Source: Cladorhizidae sp. MBARI D1340-BT2 (lineage: Eukaryota > Porifera > Demospongiae > Poecilosclerida > Cladorhizidae). Taken from it: a stretch of 64,000 bases of DNA. Shown here piece after piece: positions 25,395 to 36,690 of this stretch. The stretch spans positions 4,716,739 through 4,780,738 of the forward strand of contig JAQNBH010000004.1 in assembly GCA_028752905.1 (NCBI GenBank), written 5' to 3'. The first letter of the stretch is position 1, and every line of letters starts with the position of its first letter. A program made the position numbers and the translations under genes. A model generated the notes under the pieces. That model was not told the origin of the DNA. It made no database searches and saw only the letters and a program-made list of their open reading frames with translations.

Positions 25395-26570
25395 CTAGTT
25401 CCTGATGGTCAAGTGCTAACCAGTTGTGTGTGGCTAGAGGGAAGCCCTACTCTACAACTTATTTAGGCACTATAATGTGATCAATTAAGCAAGCGAGGGG
25501 TGCAGGGGGGAAAAATTCGGCACCCTCTTCAGCACCCCCCGTTTGCCAGCGCCTAATGAATACACTCGTTTTGTAGAATAAGGTTTCCTCTCACTACAGA
25601 CAATTGCCTAGCACTTGACAATCAGGAACCACAACTACCAACAGTTCAAACACAGATTTTGAGGACTCATTCGGCGGCATGTAACTTTAGCATAGTTATA
25701 CCTATGCAACTTTTTTAAGAGAGCACACAGAGATCTATCATTTGAGCTACATGTATATATATATCAAGTTCCTGCAGTAAAGTGTACAGAATCTATGGAG
25801 CTCCAAAGTCGTAACAATAAAATATATTAATCAACCACGTTGTAGTGTTTGTACTGCTCTATGAATCACAGTTGCTAGAGCCATTCAAGACTTGATGCTG
25901 GTAAGTTTTTACTTAACGTATTTGGTGAACTGACCTTACGTCACATTCCAGCTTGCAGTTGCAAAAGATAAACATGTATGGCAGAGCAAAAATTACCATC
26001 ATAAAGCATACTGCATTGGCTACATTTTGGTATATAAGTGGACCATAGCATGAATGTGTGCAAAGAGATGGTGCTTTAAAATACTAAACCACAGTTTTCA
26101 GCACTCTTTCCCCTGATTTATATACCATAATGTAGCCAATGCAGTATGCTTTCTGATGGTAACTTTTGCTCTGCCATACATGATGTTTATCTATAACAGT
26201 TGTGGTTCACAGAGCTCTACAAACATTACAATGTGATGTTCATATATATATATTATTAAGTGGACTTATGTTCATGTGTAGGGGGTCTAAATTATAAACT
26301 CCAACACAAATAAATACCTTGTGCCTACCACTTTGGAGCTCCATAGATTCTGCACACTTTACTGCAGGAACTTGATATATAGCTCAAATGATAGATCTCT
26401 CTGTGTGCTCTCTTTAAAAAAAAAAGTTGCATAGGTATAACTATGCTAAAGTTACATGAGCTGATTGTGATCCTGATTGGAAAGTGCTAGCCATTGTTAT
26501 CTGTGGCCAGAGGAACAAAAGAAGCGTATTCATGAGGTGCTAAACCACCAACTATTTAGGCAAGTGGGGA
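25395..26570. mobile_element. Foldback (long palindromic) repeat 1
   Basis: The left arm carries, in order, ggaaccacaac, gcatagttatacctatgcaa, agagagcacacagag, tggagctccaaagt and tgtatggcagagcaaaa. The right arm carries the same blocks in reverse order and complement, ending with gttgcataggtataactatg near 26,427. The innermost arms pair 25,972-26,036 with about 26,119-26,185 around a ~80-bp loop. A smaller inverted pair (25,395-25,460 with 25,567-25,632) lies at the left edge. No transposase is present, so this is a non-autonomous foldback or MITE-like element. Confidence 0.65.
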
Positions 26571-26909
26571 TGCTGGGAAAAAATTGTTTTCACCTCAAGC
26601 TTGCCTATTCAGTTTTAGCCCCTAAATCAACTAGTCAAGTTGTAGAGAGGTTGTAGAGAGGCTTCCTCTAGCCACAGATAACAATGGCTAGCACTTTCAA
26701 ATCTGGAACTAGCATTAAAATCAATCCAGGCACTCGGTTTTGGCTGCATATAACTTCAGTATAGTTATAACTATGCAACTTTTTGTAATACAAAAGAGAG
26801 CACACAGAGAGATCTGCTTATATCAAGTTCATAAAGTGAAGTATACAGAATCTATGGAACTCCAAAGTCCTAACCACAAATCACACTTTCCAGACATGCT
26901 CATCACTCC

Positions 26910-27887
26910 TTAACCCTTTCACTGCTGCAGGTAAATACCCCCTGTGCTGGGCCCCCTGTGCTGGGCCTTTTTTTTTAGGAAAAAAGGTGATTTTGAAATC
27001 AATGCCAAAAAAATCCAAAAAAATACTAAAAGTGTTATTTTTTAAAATTCTTTTTGTGTGTTTAGGTGGGCAAGAGGTTGGCCTATGGGGGAAATTGAAA
27101 TTTGGTATTTTGCATAATTAGGTGGTCATGTGACCTCATGGGGGCCCATATTGGATTTCCCTTTTTTTCATCAAATATGTGATAAAAACTACTTTTTCTC
27201 CAAGAAATTATTATGGGATGCATGTTTTTTTCCACTGGATAATGATGAAGGTACATAAAATGAATAAAAACATATTAAAAAACAGAATCAAAATCACTGA
27301 ACATGTGTTTTTCCCAACAATTAGTCATTTATACTCCATACATCCCTCTCGGATGATGGAATGCAGGTATTTGAAGTTCAGATGCATATTTTCAAAATGT
27401 GTTTTTAACATTTATCTGGTTATTTAACCCTTAGCAGCCATATATTTTGGTCTACAGACATAGCATTGTCACCTTGACCTTGTGCAGGGGCTCCCAAGTC
27501 GAGCAAATCATCGGCCTCGTCCATGGAATACTCCCAATCACTGTTGGCATTATCATAGTCAACTGTTGGAAACGAATTACCTGTATCTTCCAAATCAAAG
27601 TTGTCCTCGCTGTCCGCATCAGCAAAGATCTGGTCCACAACTTCGTTGACAGTGTATTGCCTGCTGTGAGGCCGCGCTCCCACCATTTTGCGCCTACCGC
27701 TGGGAAACACGACTTTGCACGTGGAAATCACCTCTAGTTCATAGGAAAAAATGATAGATGGCACGTGCAGTACACGCGCAATTTTAAAAATTATTATTTT
27801 CACATCTCCGGTACTACCAGGGACGCGTAATTCAATGACCATTTTTTTCTACCCGGTACTACCGGGTATGCGCAGTGAAAGGGTTAA
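26910..27887. mobile_element. piggyBac-type element, 978 bp, TTAA-flanked
   Basis: TTAA at 26,910-26,913 and 27,884-27,887. The termini are perfect inverted repeats for 12 bp (CCCTTTCACTGC), and the right end continues inward as gcatacccggtag. The only coding part is an N-terminal piggyBac-like frame on the minus strand, so the element cannot supply its own transposase. Flanking sequence closes up into a foldback repeat when the element is ignored. Confidence 0.85.
27420..27686 (-). pseudogene. piggyBac-like transposase, N-terminal fragment
   Basis: The frame is open from 27,842, but the likely start is the methionine at 27,686 (MVGARPHSRQYTVNEVVDQI). It continues with an Asp/Glu-rich region (DADSEDNFDLED, SDWEYSMDEADD) and stops at 27,420. 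The pattern of a short helix then acidic low complexity is that of piggyBac-type N-termini. The catalytic Asp residues and C-terminal zinc-binding domain are missing. The stop lies within a few bases of TTATTTAACCC, so an internal deletion probably truncated the gene. Confidence 0.5.
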
Positions 27888-28450
27888 GGGAGGAATTAGT
27901 CTGAAAAACGTGGTTTACCATTTAAAGTAGCATATCTTTGCACACATTCATGCTATGGTCTTAAATTATATACCAAAATGTAGCCAGTGGAGTATGCTTT
28001 CTAGTGGTAATTTTTTCTTTTCCATACATCTTTATCTTTTGGAACTGCAAGTTGGAATGTGAAGTAAGGTCAGTGCTTCAAACCGTCATAGGAAATAACA
28101 GCAAGTCTTGAATGGCTATAACAACTGTGATTGATAGAGCTGTACAAACACTACAACCTGATGTAGAGATATATATTTATTTTCATTTTCTAGTGACTTA
28201 TGTTCTTGTGAAGGAGGTCTAAAATTACAAATGCAAACCCTAAAAAACCCTCGTGGTTATAACTTTGGAGCTCCATAGATTCTGCACACTTCACTCTATG
28301 ATGATAGATCCCTCTGTGTTGCTCTCTTTTAATATTAACAGTAGTTATGGTTCCTGATTGGATAGTGCTAGCCATTGTTATATGTGGCTAGAGGAAGCCC
28401 TACTCTACTAAATCCCTAGGTGCTAAACCACGACTGATTAGGCAAGCGTG

Positions 28451-30420
28451 GGTGCTGAAAGAAAAAATTCAATGGAATTTTTTCCCTTCACCCCACCCCT
28501 TAATATGGACACACTAAGTATTATAGTGTAAGACAACCTTTACCCGCAGTAAAATCACAGGTTAATGCAGTTACAGGTTGTCGAACTATCCAGTATACTA
28601 CAGGAAGTGTCTAGTATACTACAGGAAAGGCTATAATGAGATTCATAAATAACTCTACCCTATTTAGCCGGGCCTACAGGAATACCTGTGCAGTTGCAAT
28701 GGAGTGGCTTTCTGTTGATGCAGAGATAGACTCTTATAGCAACAAGTAACTAGTTTTGTCTGCAGGTCTAGGGAGGAGGCAAGGAGGAAGCCTGGGATCA
28801 CCCACTTAGAGTGGTGGCTCTAAAGTTTGTGCTAGAATATCTCAGGGCTACCATAGATGCCTCCTGGAAATTGTCTTCAGTCAAATGTAGGAGACACCCG
28901 TACGACCATCTTTAATCCAATACACCAGTTGAAGTGCACATGCAACAAACAAAAATCTTGATTGTCTACACGTAAGCTTCATATTTACCAAGTGCCAGGC
29001 CTTGGTAAAGTACCTTGTCTCTGAGGCTAACTTTGGCATAGGTACACCAATGCGAGATCTTTTAGTATCCAAGGAGAGCACAAAGAGAGGCCCGTCTTTC
29101 TAGCTATGCATCAAGTTCTCGGAGTCTATGGAGCTCCAAGGTCGTGACCACAAAATGTCATTTGAATTTGGCATCCTAAAAGCGAAAATGCACAGATTTG
29201 TTGCCAACCCCATTTGGAACAAATTGCCAATGGAACAACAAAGCCACACAGCAAAACCTCTGTTGCCGGGTGCAGCTTATACTAATGTTGATACTATGTT
29301 ACAGAAGTCACACAAATGCTACTCAAACAGGGCAATGCAATTTCTTCCAAGTGGCTCTCTGGGCTCTACACTTAATTAATTGGTACACACTACCTCAGAC
29401 CACTATTCAATTTACAGAGACTTCTAAGGTTTCTGGTTACGCCATGATTGCACAAGTTACTCCGTCAGTAAAGTGAATGTGAATGGGCTATAGTTGGGAC
29501 ACATTCTAACTCACTAGTCAATGATGCTCCCCTATGACACTTTTAGACACACTCTACTGAGGGAGGAACACTAGTGAACTAACTAGTGACAGTCCTAGGA
29601 GGAACTTACTCTAGTAAGTGTCCTTCTCCCTCTACCCATCAGGCTAGAGTGTACTGTATACCACATGCAGTAGTAAGAGGTGGAGACCAACCACACTAGC
29701 CATGTACAAATCCCTGAGCGTTAGTGAATACTCGAGCTCCAGTTGTCTAGACAGGTTGCCATACTGGAGCAACTGCTGCACTTCTCTTACAGCCTCTTCA
29801 CACTACACACTGGAGTGAGTCCATTAAAATATATTTCCTTGTGTCCACCCAACAAAAATGGAAAATGTTACCATTAAAAATACCGAACTTGAACTGACAA
29901 AAACGACTTCAACATTGTGTTATATATATATAGAATATTCTTTTCCTATGTCGACGAACAAGAGCACAAGATTGCTGATGAGTTGGCTGGCACTGGAAGC
30001 TAGCAGACTTTGAAGCTGTGCAGAACTGAGATAAAGAGGGTGACCCTCACAATTATATATCTGTATGTATGTCGCTAGCTACTGCAGCTTCTGCCTGTGA
30101 GTTGAAAATGAGTGGCCATGGCAGCAATACAGAACAAAAGCTAAAGAACCTGACCTTCAAAGCTAAGGTGCAGAACAAAAGCTAACGAATCTGACCGTCA
30201 AGGCTACATATGTAGTGAACACCTTCTGGTCTCACAGTGTTTGCTATACCTAGTGGCCACTGTATTATTAGTGTTCTGTAGACCTAATATATAGTCATGT
30301 GCATCACACTTGGAGAACACTTTCACTGACCAGTGATGCTTCTACCTACTCAGTCAAGTGGGCATGACTACTGGAATCTGCCCAGGTTGACACCACCTTA
30401 CTATTCTGTTGTGTGGTTAT
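28451..30420. other. No gene seen; foldback-family fragment near 29.1 kb
   Basis: The stretch 29,070-29,155 (gagagcacaaagagag, then catcaagttctcggag, then atggagctccaaggt) is another fragment of the foldback family. The rest holds only short frames and small local duplications, for example gcagaacaaaagctaa twice near 30,130 and 30,170. Confidence 0.5.
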
Positions 30421-30620
<200 letters not shown>

Positions 30621-30950
30621 CATCATTAACCGTATTACTGAAATATAAAATAATTTCACCTGAAGTGAAATTATTTAATTTTCACTAACTCAATATGTGC
30701 CTCTTCCTCTGCCCAACCTCCCAATTGTACTCCTCCTCCTCCCCATACCCTCACCCCCTCCCTCTCTTTCTCTTTCTTCCTAACTTCTGCCACTCGTCCA
30801 GTGCGCAGGTTTGGTTCAGTGGAGGAGAGTAACAAGTTCGAAGAGTGCGTCTTTTGACCTCCCCACACAACAGGACAAAACAGGAAGATTCCGACAAATC
30901 CCTAGTTGTGAGTGAGATCAACATGGCTGGAGTGGCAGTGATTCTGAGTA

Positions 30951-31840
30951 GGACATGAAGGTGTGCACATGTGTATGCTATGAGTGGTGGTGGAGGACAT
31001 GAAGGTGTGTACATGTGTATGCTATGAGTGGTGGTGGAGGACATGAAGGTGTGCACATGTGTATGCTATGAGTGGTGGTGGAGGACATGAAGGTGTGCAC
31101 ATGTGTATGCTATGAGTGGTGGTGGAGGACATGAAGGTGTGTACATGTGTATGCTATGAGTGGTGGTGGAGGACATGAAGGTGTGCACATGTGTATGCTA
31201 TGAGTGGTGGTGGAGGACATGAAGGTGTGCACATGTGTATGCTATGAGTGGTGGTGGAGGACATGAAGGTGTGCACATGTGTATGCTATGAGTGGTGGTG
31301 GAGGACATGAAGGTGTGCACATGTGTATGCTATGAGTGGTGGTGGAGGACATGAAGGTGTGCACATGTGTATGCTATGAGTGGAGGTGGAGGACATGAAG
31401 GTGTGCACATGTGTATGCTATGAGTGGTGGTGGAGGACATGAAGGTGTGCACATGTGTATGCTATGAGTGGTGGTGGAGGACATGAAGGTGTGCGCATGT
31501 GTATGCTATGAGTGGTGGTGGAGGACATGAAGGTGTGCACATGTGTATGTTATGAGTGGTGGTGGAGGACATGAAGGTGTGCACATGTGTATGCTATGAG
31601 TGGTGGTGGAGGACATGAAGGTGTGCACATGTGTATGCTATGAGTGGTGGTGGAGGACATGAAGGTGTGCGCATGTGTATGCTATGAGTGGTGGTGGAGG
31701 ACATGAAGGTGTGCACATGTGTATGCTATGAGTGGTGGTGGAGGACATGAAGGTGTGCACATGTGTATGTTATGAGTGGTGGTGGAGGACATGAAGGTGT
31801 GCACATGTGTATGCTATGAGTGGTGGTGGAGGACATGAAG
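30951..31840. repeat. 44-bp minisatellite, about 20 copies
   Basis: Units begin ggacatgaaggtgtgcacat and end gagtggtggtgga. Start-to-start spacing is 44 bp (30,951 then 30,995). Units differ at a few positions (gcac/gtac/gcgc, gctatg/gttatg). Confidence 0.95.
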
Positions 31841-32452
31841 GTGTGTAGAGGACTGGATGTGCCTGGACTTCATGCTGCAGCACAGGCTGGCTATGTGTGC
31901 ACATATAAATAGAAGAGGCTTAAGATTACTCCTACTAGTATATAATGTATGGTGAGGGGGCTCAAACAAGGTCTGCTAGGGGGGATTTTTGCACGGGGAA
32001 GTGGGGCAGGGAAGCATAGGTGCATTTTCTTGGTCCATCTAGATAACCCCTTCCTCCCCCATGATATCCTGCATGTGTATGAGTGTGTGTCAGCACATCA
32101 TGCATGAGGAACAGGTGGGCATGTACAAGAGTAAATCCATGATATGAGTTTCACATGCACATTCTAATCCCTATGCATATACCATAGAGTACTCAGTCAG
32201 CCCTGATGTGAGGTTATACAACATTCTGCTGAGTGGACACTGGCCCTGCCACCAGACAGGAAGTGGGCACTTTACTACTTACTCTACTAATAACTCTGCA
32301 TAGTAAATAACTCTGTGGATGGTGTGGGCATTTAATGTCCTCTCATATCTGTGTCTCCACACATCACAGACTCTGTGATCTTGTTGTGTGGGCGTAAGCA
32401 TAGCCCATGCAACTATTCTTAGTGGTGGTCTGCACTAGCGACTCCAGGAGTG
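31841..32452. other. No gene seen
   Basis: Spacer between two minisatellites. I see no exon, RNA gene or transposon end. Confidence 0.5.
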
Positions 32453-32838
32453 CCCACATATATTATGTACTGTATACTGGTAGGTAAGTACATACATATA
32501 TTATGTACTATATACTGGTAGGTAAGTACATACATATATTATGTACTATATACTGGTAGGTAAGTACATACATATATTATGTACTGTATACTGGTAGGTA
32601 AGTACATACATATATTATGTACTGTATACTGGTAGGTAAGTACATACATATATTATTTACTGTATACTGGTAGGTAAGTACATACATATATTATGTACTA
32701 TATACTGGTAGGTAAGTACATACATATATTATGTACTGTATACTGGTAGGTAAGTACATACATATATTATGTACTATATACTGGTAGGTAAGTACATACA
32801 TATATTATGTACTATATACTGGTAGGTAAGTACATACA
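32453..32838. repeat. 38-bp minisatellite, about 10 copies
   Basis: Units contain tatactggtaggtaagtaca followed by tacatatattatgtac. Spacing is 38 bp (ggtaag at 32,483 and 32,521). Each unit contains GGTAAGTA, identical to a strong 5' splice site, but no exon context is visible. Confidence 0.95.
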
Positions 32839-33130
32839 GTATTAGACTGGCTACATGCAGCAAGTGCCCACAATGCTGTGTGCAGCGATCTAGTATTAGA
32901 CTGGCTACATGTAGCAAGTGCCCACAATGCTGTTTGCAGTGATCTAGTATTAGACTGGCTACTTGCAGCAAGTGCTGAGAGGAGCACAGGAGTCATCATC
33001 AGCTAGCTGCTAGTCACTGGCCTCAGTGCTGGAGAGGAGCACAGGAGTCACCATCAGCTAGCTGCTAGTCACTGGCCTCAGTGCTAGAGAGGAGCACAGG
33101 AGTCACCATCAGCTAGCTGCTAGTCACTTT
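32839..33130. repeat. Two short ~54-bp tandem arrays
   Basis: About three units beginning tattagactggctacat (32,839-32,970), followed by about three units beginning gagcacaggagtcaccatca (32,983-33,128). Confidence 0.85.
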
Positions 33131-33282
33131 ACCTCCTCAAAGCTAAGGAAGGTCAAAGGTCGGGTCTGCTGGACTAGGTAAAGGGTTTTTTATGTGTGGT
33201 TGATGCCTTCCAGGAAATTCATCCCCCAATATCACAGCATTTTAATAATTTATAACTGCTTTATATTATTATGTGAAGTTTG

Positions 33283-33945
33283 ACAGCCACTCACTCCCTC
33301 CCCAGCACCTCCTGCACTCACTCACTCACCAGCACCTCCTGCACTCACTCACTCACCAGCACCTCCTGCACTCACTCACTCACCAGCACCTCCTGTACTC
33401 ACTCACTCACCAGCACCTCCTGCACTCACTCACTCACCAGCACCTCCTGTACTCACTCACTCACCAGCACCTCCTGCACTCACTCACTCACCAGCACCTC
33501 CTGCACTCACTCACTCACCAGCACCTCCTACACTCACTCACTCACCAGCACCTCCTGCACTCACTCACTCACCAGCACCTCCTGCACTCATCCACTCATC
33601 AGCACCTCCTACACTCACTCACTCACCAGCACCTCCTGCACTCACTCACTCACCAGCACCTCCTACACTCACTCACTCACCAGCACCTCCTACACTCACT
33701 CACTCACCAGCACCTCCTGTACTCACTCACTCACCAGCACCTCCTGCACTCACTCACTCACCAGCACCTCCTGCACTCACTCACTCACCAGCACCTCCTG
33801 TACTCACTCACTCACCAGCACCTCCTGCACTCACTCACTCACCAGCACCTCCTGCACTCACTCACTCACCAGCACCTCCTGTACTCACTCACTCACCAGC
33901 ACCTCCTGCACTCACTCACTCACCAGCACCTCCTGCACTCGCTCA
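33283..33945. repeat. 27-bp minisatellite, about 24 copies
   Basis: Unit cctcctgcactcactcactc followed by accagca. Since 27 is a multiple of three, two frames stay open throughout (nonapeptide HQHLLHSLT in one), which gives long but meaningless open frames of 237 and 262 codons. There is no start context, splice context or domain to support a gene. Confidence 0.95.
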
Positions 33946-34062
33946 CCAGCAAGGTTAACACACGGTGTGGTCCTATGGTATTGTAAACACAGGGGTGTGG
34001 TCTGGTGTTGTTATTCTCTAGTTATTACTGCAGGAGTTATTACTACAGGAGTTATTTTAATG

Positions 34063-34445
<383 letters not shown>

Positions 34446-34531
34446 TTGTTTTTTTATTGTTGGTGGTGAAGCTAGCTGCCGGGTATATAACAAGCTCACG
34501 TGAGTCTTAGCATCTCATTATTCCTGACCAG

Positions 34532-35340
34532 TTATCTGAGTGACATGTCAGCTAGTAAGAGCATGTGAGGTGAAGTTATGAGTGACATGTCAGCTAGTAT
34601 GAGCATGTGAGGTGAAGTTATGAGTGACATGTCAGCAAGTAAGAGCATGTGAGGTGAAGTTATGAGTAACATGTCAACTAGTAAGAGCATGTGAGGTGAA
34701 GTTATGAGTGACATGTCAACTAGTAAGAGCATGTGAGGTGAAGTTATGAGTGACATGTCAGCTAGTAAGAGCATGTGAGGTGAAGTTATGAGTGACATGT
34801 CAGCTAGTAAGAGCATGTGAGGTGAAGTTATGAGTGACATGTCAGCTACCAAGAGCATGTGAGGTGAAGTTATGAGTGACATGTCAGCTAGTAAGAGCAT
34901 GTGAGGTGAAGTTATGAGTGACATGTCAGCTAGTAAGAGCATGTGAGGTGAAGTTGTGAGTGACATGTCAGCTAGTAAGAGCATGTGAGGTGAAGTTATG
35001 AGTGACATGTCAGCTATTAAGAGCATGTGAGGTGAAGTTATGAGTGACATGTCAGCTAGTAAGAGCATGTGAGGTGAAGTTATGAGTAACATGTCAGCTA
35101 TTAAGAGGATGTGAGGTGAAGTTATGAGTGACATGTCAGCTAGTAAGAGCATGTGAGGTGAAGTTATGAGTGACATGTCAGCTAGTAAGAGCATGTGAGG
35201 TGAAGTTATGAGTGACATGTCAGCTACCAAGAGCATGTGAGGTGAAGTTATGAGTGACATGTCAGCTAGTAAGAGCATGTGAGGTGAAGTTATGAGTGAC
35301 ATATCAGCTAGTAAGAGTATGTGAGGTGAAGTTATGAGTG
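34532..35340. repeat. 42-bp minisatellite, about 19 copies
   Basis: Unit atgagtgacatgtcagctag followed by taagagcatgtgaggtgaagtt. The 42-bp length keeps a minus-strand frame open for 256 codons as a 14-residue repeat; I consider it non-coding. Confidence 0.95.
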
Positions 35341-35980
35341 ACAGTGTATGGTGCTAAGTGCATGGGTGGTGGTGCTATAGGTGTAGCGTGTGAGTGCCAG
35401 TGTATGGTGCTAAGTGCATGCGTGGTAGTGCTATAGGTGTGAGTGCCAGTGTATGGTGCTAAGTGCAAGGGTGGTTGTGCTATAGGTGCAGCGTGTGAGT
35501 GCCAGTGTATGGTGCTAAGTGCATGGGTGGTGGTGCTATAGGTGTAGCGTGTGAGTGCCAGTGTATGGTGCTAAGTGCATGGGTGGTGGTGCTATAGGTG
35601 TAGCGTGTGAGTGCCAGTGTATGGTGCTAAGTGCATGGGTGGTGGTGCTATAGGTGTAGCGTGTGAGTGCCAGTGTATGGTGCTAAGTGCATGGGTGGTA
35701 GTGCTATAGGTGTGAGTGCCAGTGTATGGTGCTAAGTGCATGGGTGGTGGTGCTATAGGTGTAGCGTGTGAGTGCCAGTGTATGGTGCTAAGTGCATGGG
35801 TGGTAGTGCTATAGGTGTGAGTGCCAGTGTATGGTGCTAAGTGCATGGGTGGTGGTGCAGCGTGTGAGTGCCAGTGTATGGTGCTAAGTGAATGGGTGGT
35901 GGTGCTATAGGTGTAGCATGTGAGTGCCAGTGTATGGTGCTAAGTGCATGGGTGGTGGTGCTATAGGTGCAGCGTGTGGT
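35341..35980. repeat. 56/48-bp minisatellite, about 11 copies
   Basis: Units contain gagtgccagtgtatggtgct and ctataggtgtagcgtgt. A shorter 48-bp form lacks the gtagcgtg segment and recurs at several positions. Confidence 0.9.
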
Positions 35981-36103
35981 AGTGGACCTGGTCTAGCATC
36001 CAGTTATGCTGCCTTTGGGTGGGGATGCTCTGACTGAGTTGCTATCTGAACTTCCTGTGCTTGGAGGCTTAAAAAAGCTATCGGGCAGTGTCCTTATACT
36101 TAC

Positions 36104-36334
36104 TTGAACCTTGAAAAGTAGTTCTAGATCTAGTGACCGACCTTGCCGATCGTACCACTCTGTGATGGCAGAGTTTCCTGCTTGGCTCTTCACTAGACTG
36201 GCACCAAATTTGTTACTTGCAGCTGCTACTTGGTCACCATGCGCTTTCTTATCTGTGCCAACAGAAAGCTGCACTCCCTTCTCACCACATGTTGGTGTTG
36301 TGAAGCAGTTGATGGGATGAATCTCATGGTGGGA
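36104..36334 (-). CDS. Possible internal exon, unknown protein
   Basis: On the minus strand the frame is open from about 36,334 down to a consensus splice donor: the exon would end at 36,104, directly followed by GTAAGTATA. The product has mixed, protein-like composition (for example GEKGVQLSVGTDKKAHGD and ITEWYDRQGRSLDLELLFKV) unlike the simple repeats around it. I do not recognise the family. The acceptor side is unclear, with a stop at 36,335-36,337 and only a weak AG inside the frame. It lies between two minisatellites with no other exon of the same gene identified. If real, it belongs to a minus-strand gene upstream of and divergent from the granulin gene. Moderate to low confidence. Confidence 0.35.
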
Positions 36335-36690
36335 TCATTGCAGCACTTCCTGTAGTAACTAGATGGGCATTGCCCTAGCTCCCTACATGGGCCGTTCCTA
36401 GTTTCCTAGTTGTAGGTAGTTCATCACTTTGACCGATTGTGGGATTACAAACCACTGAGAGCAATAATTAATTAAGGGGAGAGAAGAGGGGGGGGGGCCA
36501 AGTTTGGCAGACAGAACCCCCCCCCCCCCCCCCGGGGCTGTAATGTTTAAACAGGGTGTTGAGTCTGGGTTATGATGAGTGAGCACATGGACAAGAAGGA
36601 CGTTCTCCGCCAACAACCTCTAGTCGAGATGCTTTAGTGGACATGCTTTCATATGTACTCCAGGTCATTGGAGAATAGCTCAATGGTAGC
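36335..36690. other. Spacer with poly-G/poly-C blocks
   Basis: Contains a run of G at about 36,489-36,497 and a run of C at about 36,518-36,533. No gene seen. Confidence 0.5.

Larger units (their letters stand above)
26620..28450. mobile_element. Foldback repeat 2, split by a piggyBac-type insertion
   Basis: Carries the same blocks as foldback 1: agtatagttataactatgca at 26,758, agagagcacacagagag at 26,803, then after the insertion the phrase tataccaaaatgtagcca at 27,970 and finally the inverted arm with actttggagctccatagatt at 28,262. The piggyBac-type element at 26,910-27,887 interrupts the left half. Foldbacks 1 and 2 lie side by side. Confidence 0.6.

Noticed and set aside
34532..35302. 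256-codon minus-strand frame with a 14-residue repeat
   Set aside because: Same cause: a 42-bp tandem unit. Neighbouring arrays with other unit lengths show the same simple behaviour.
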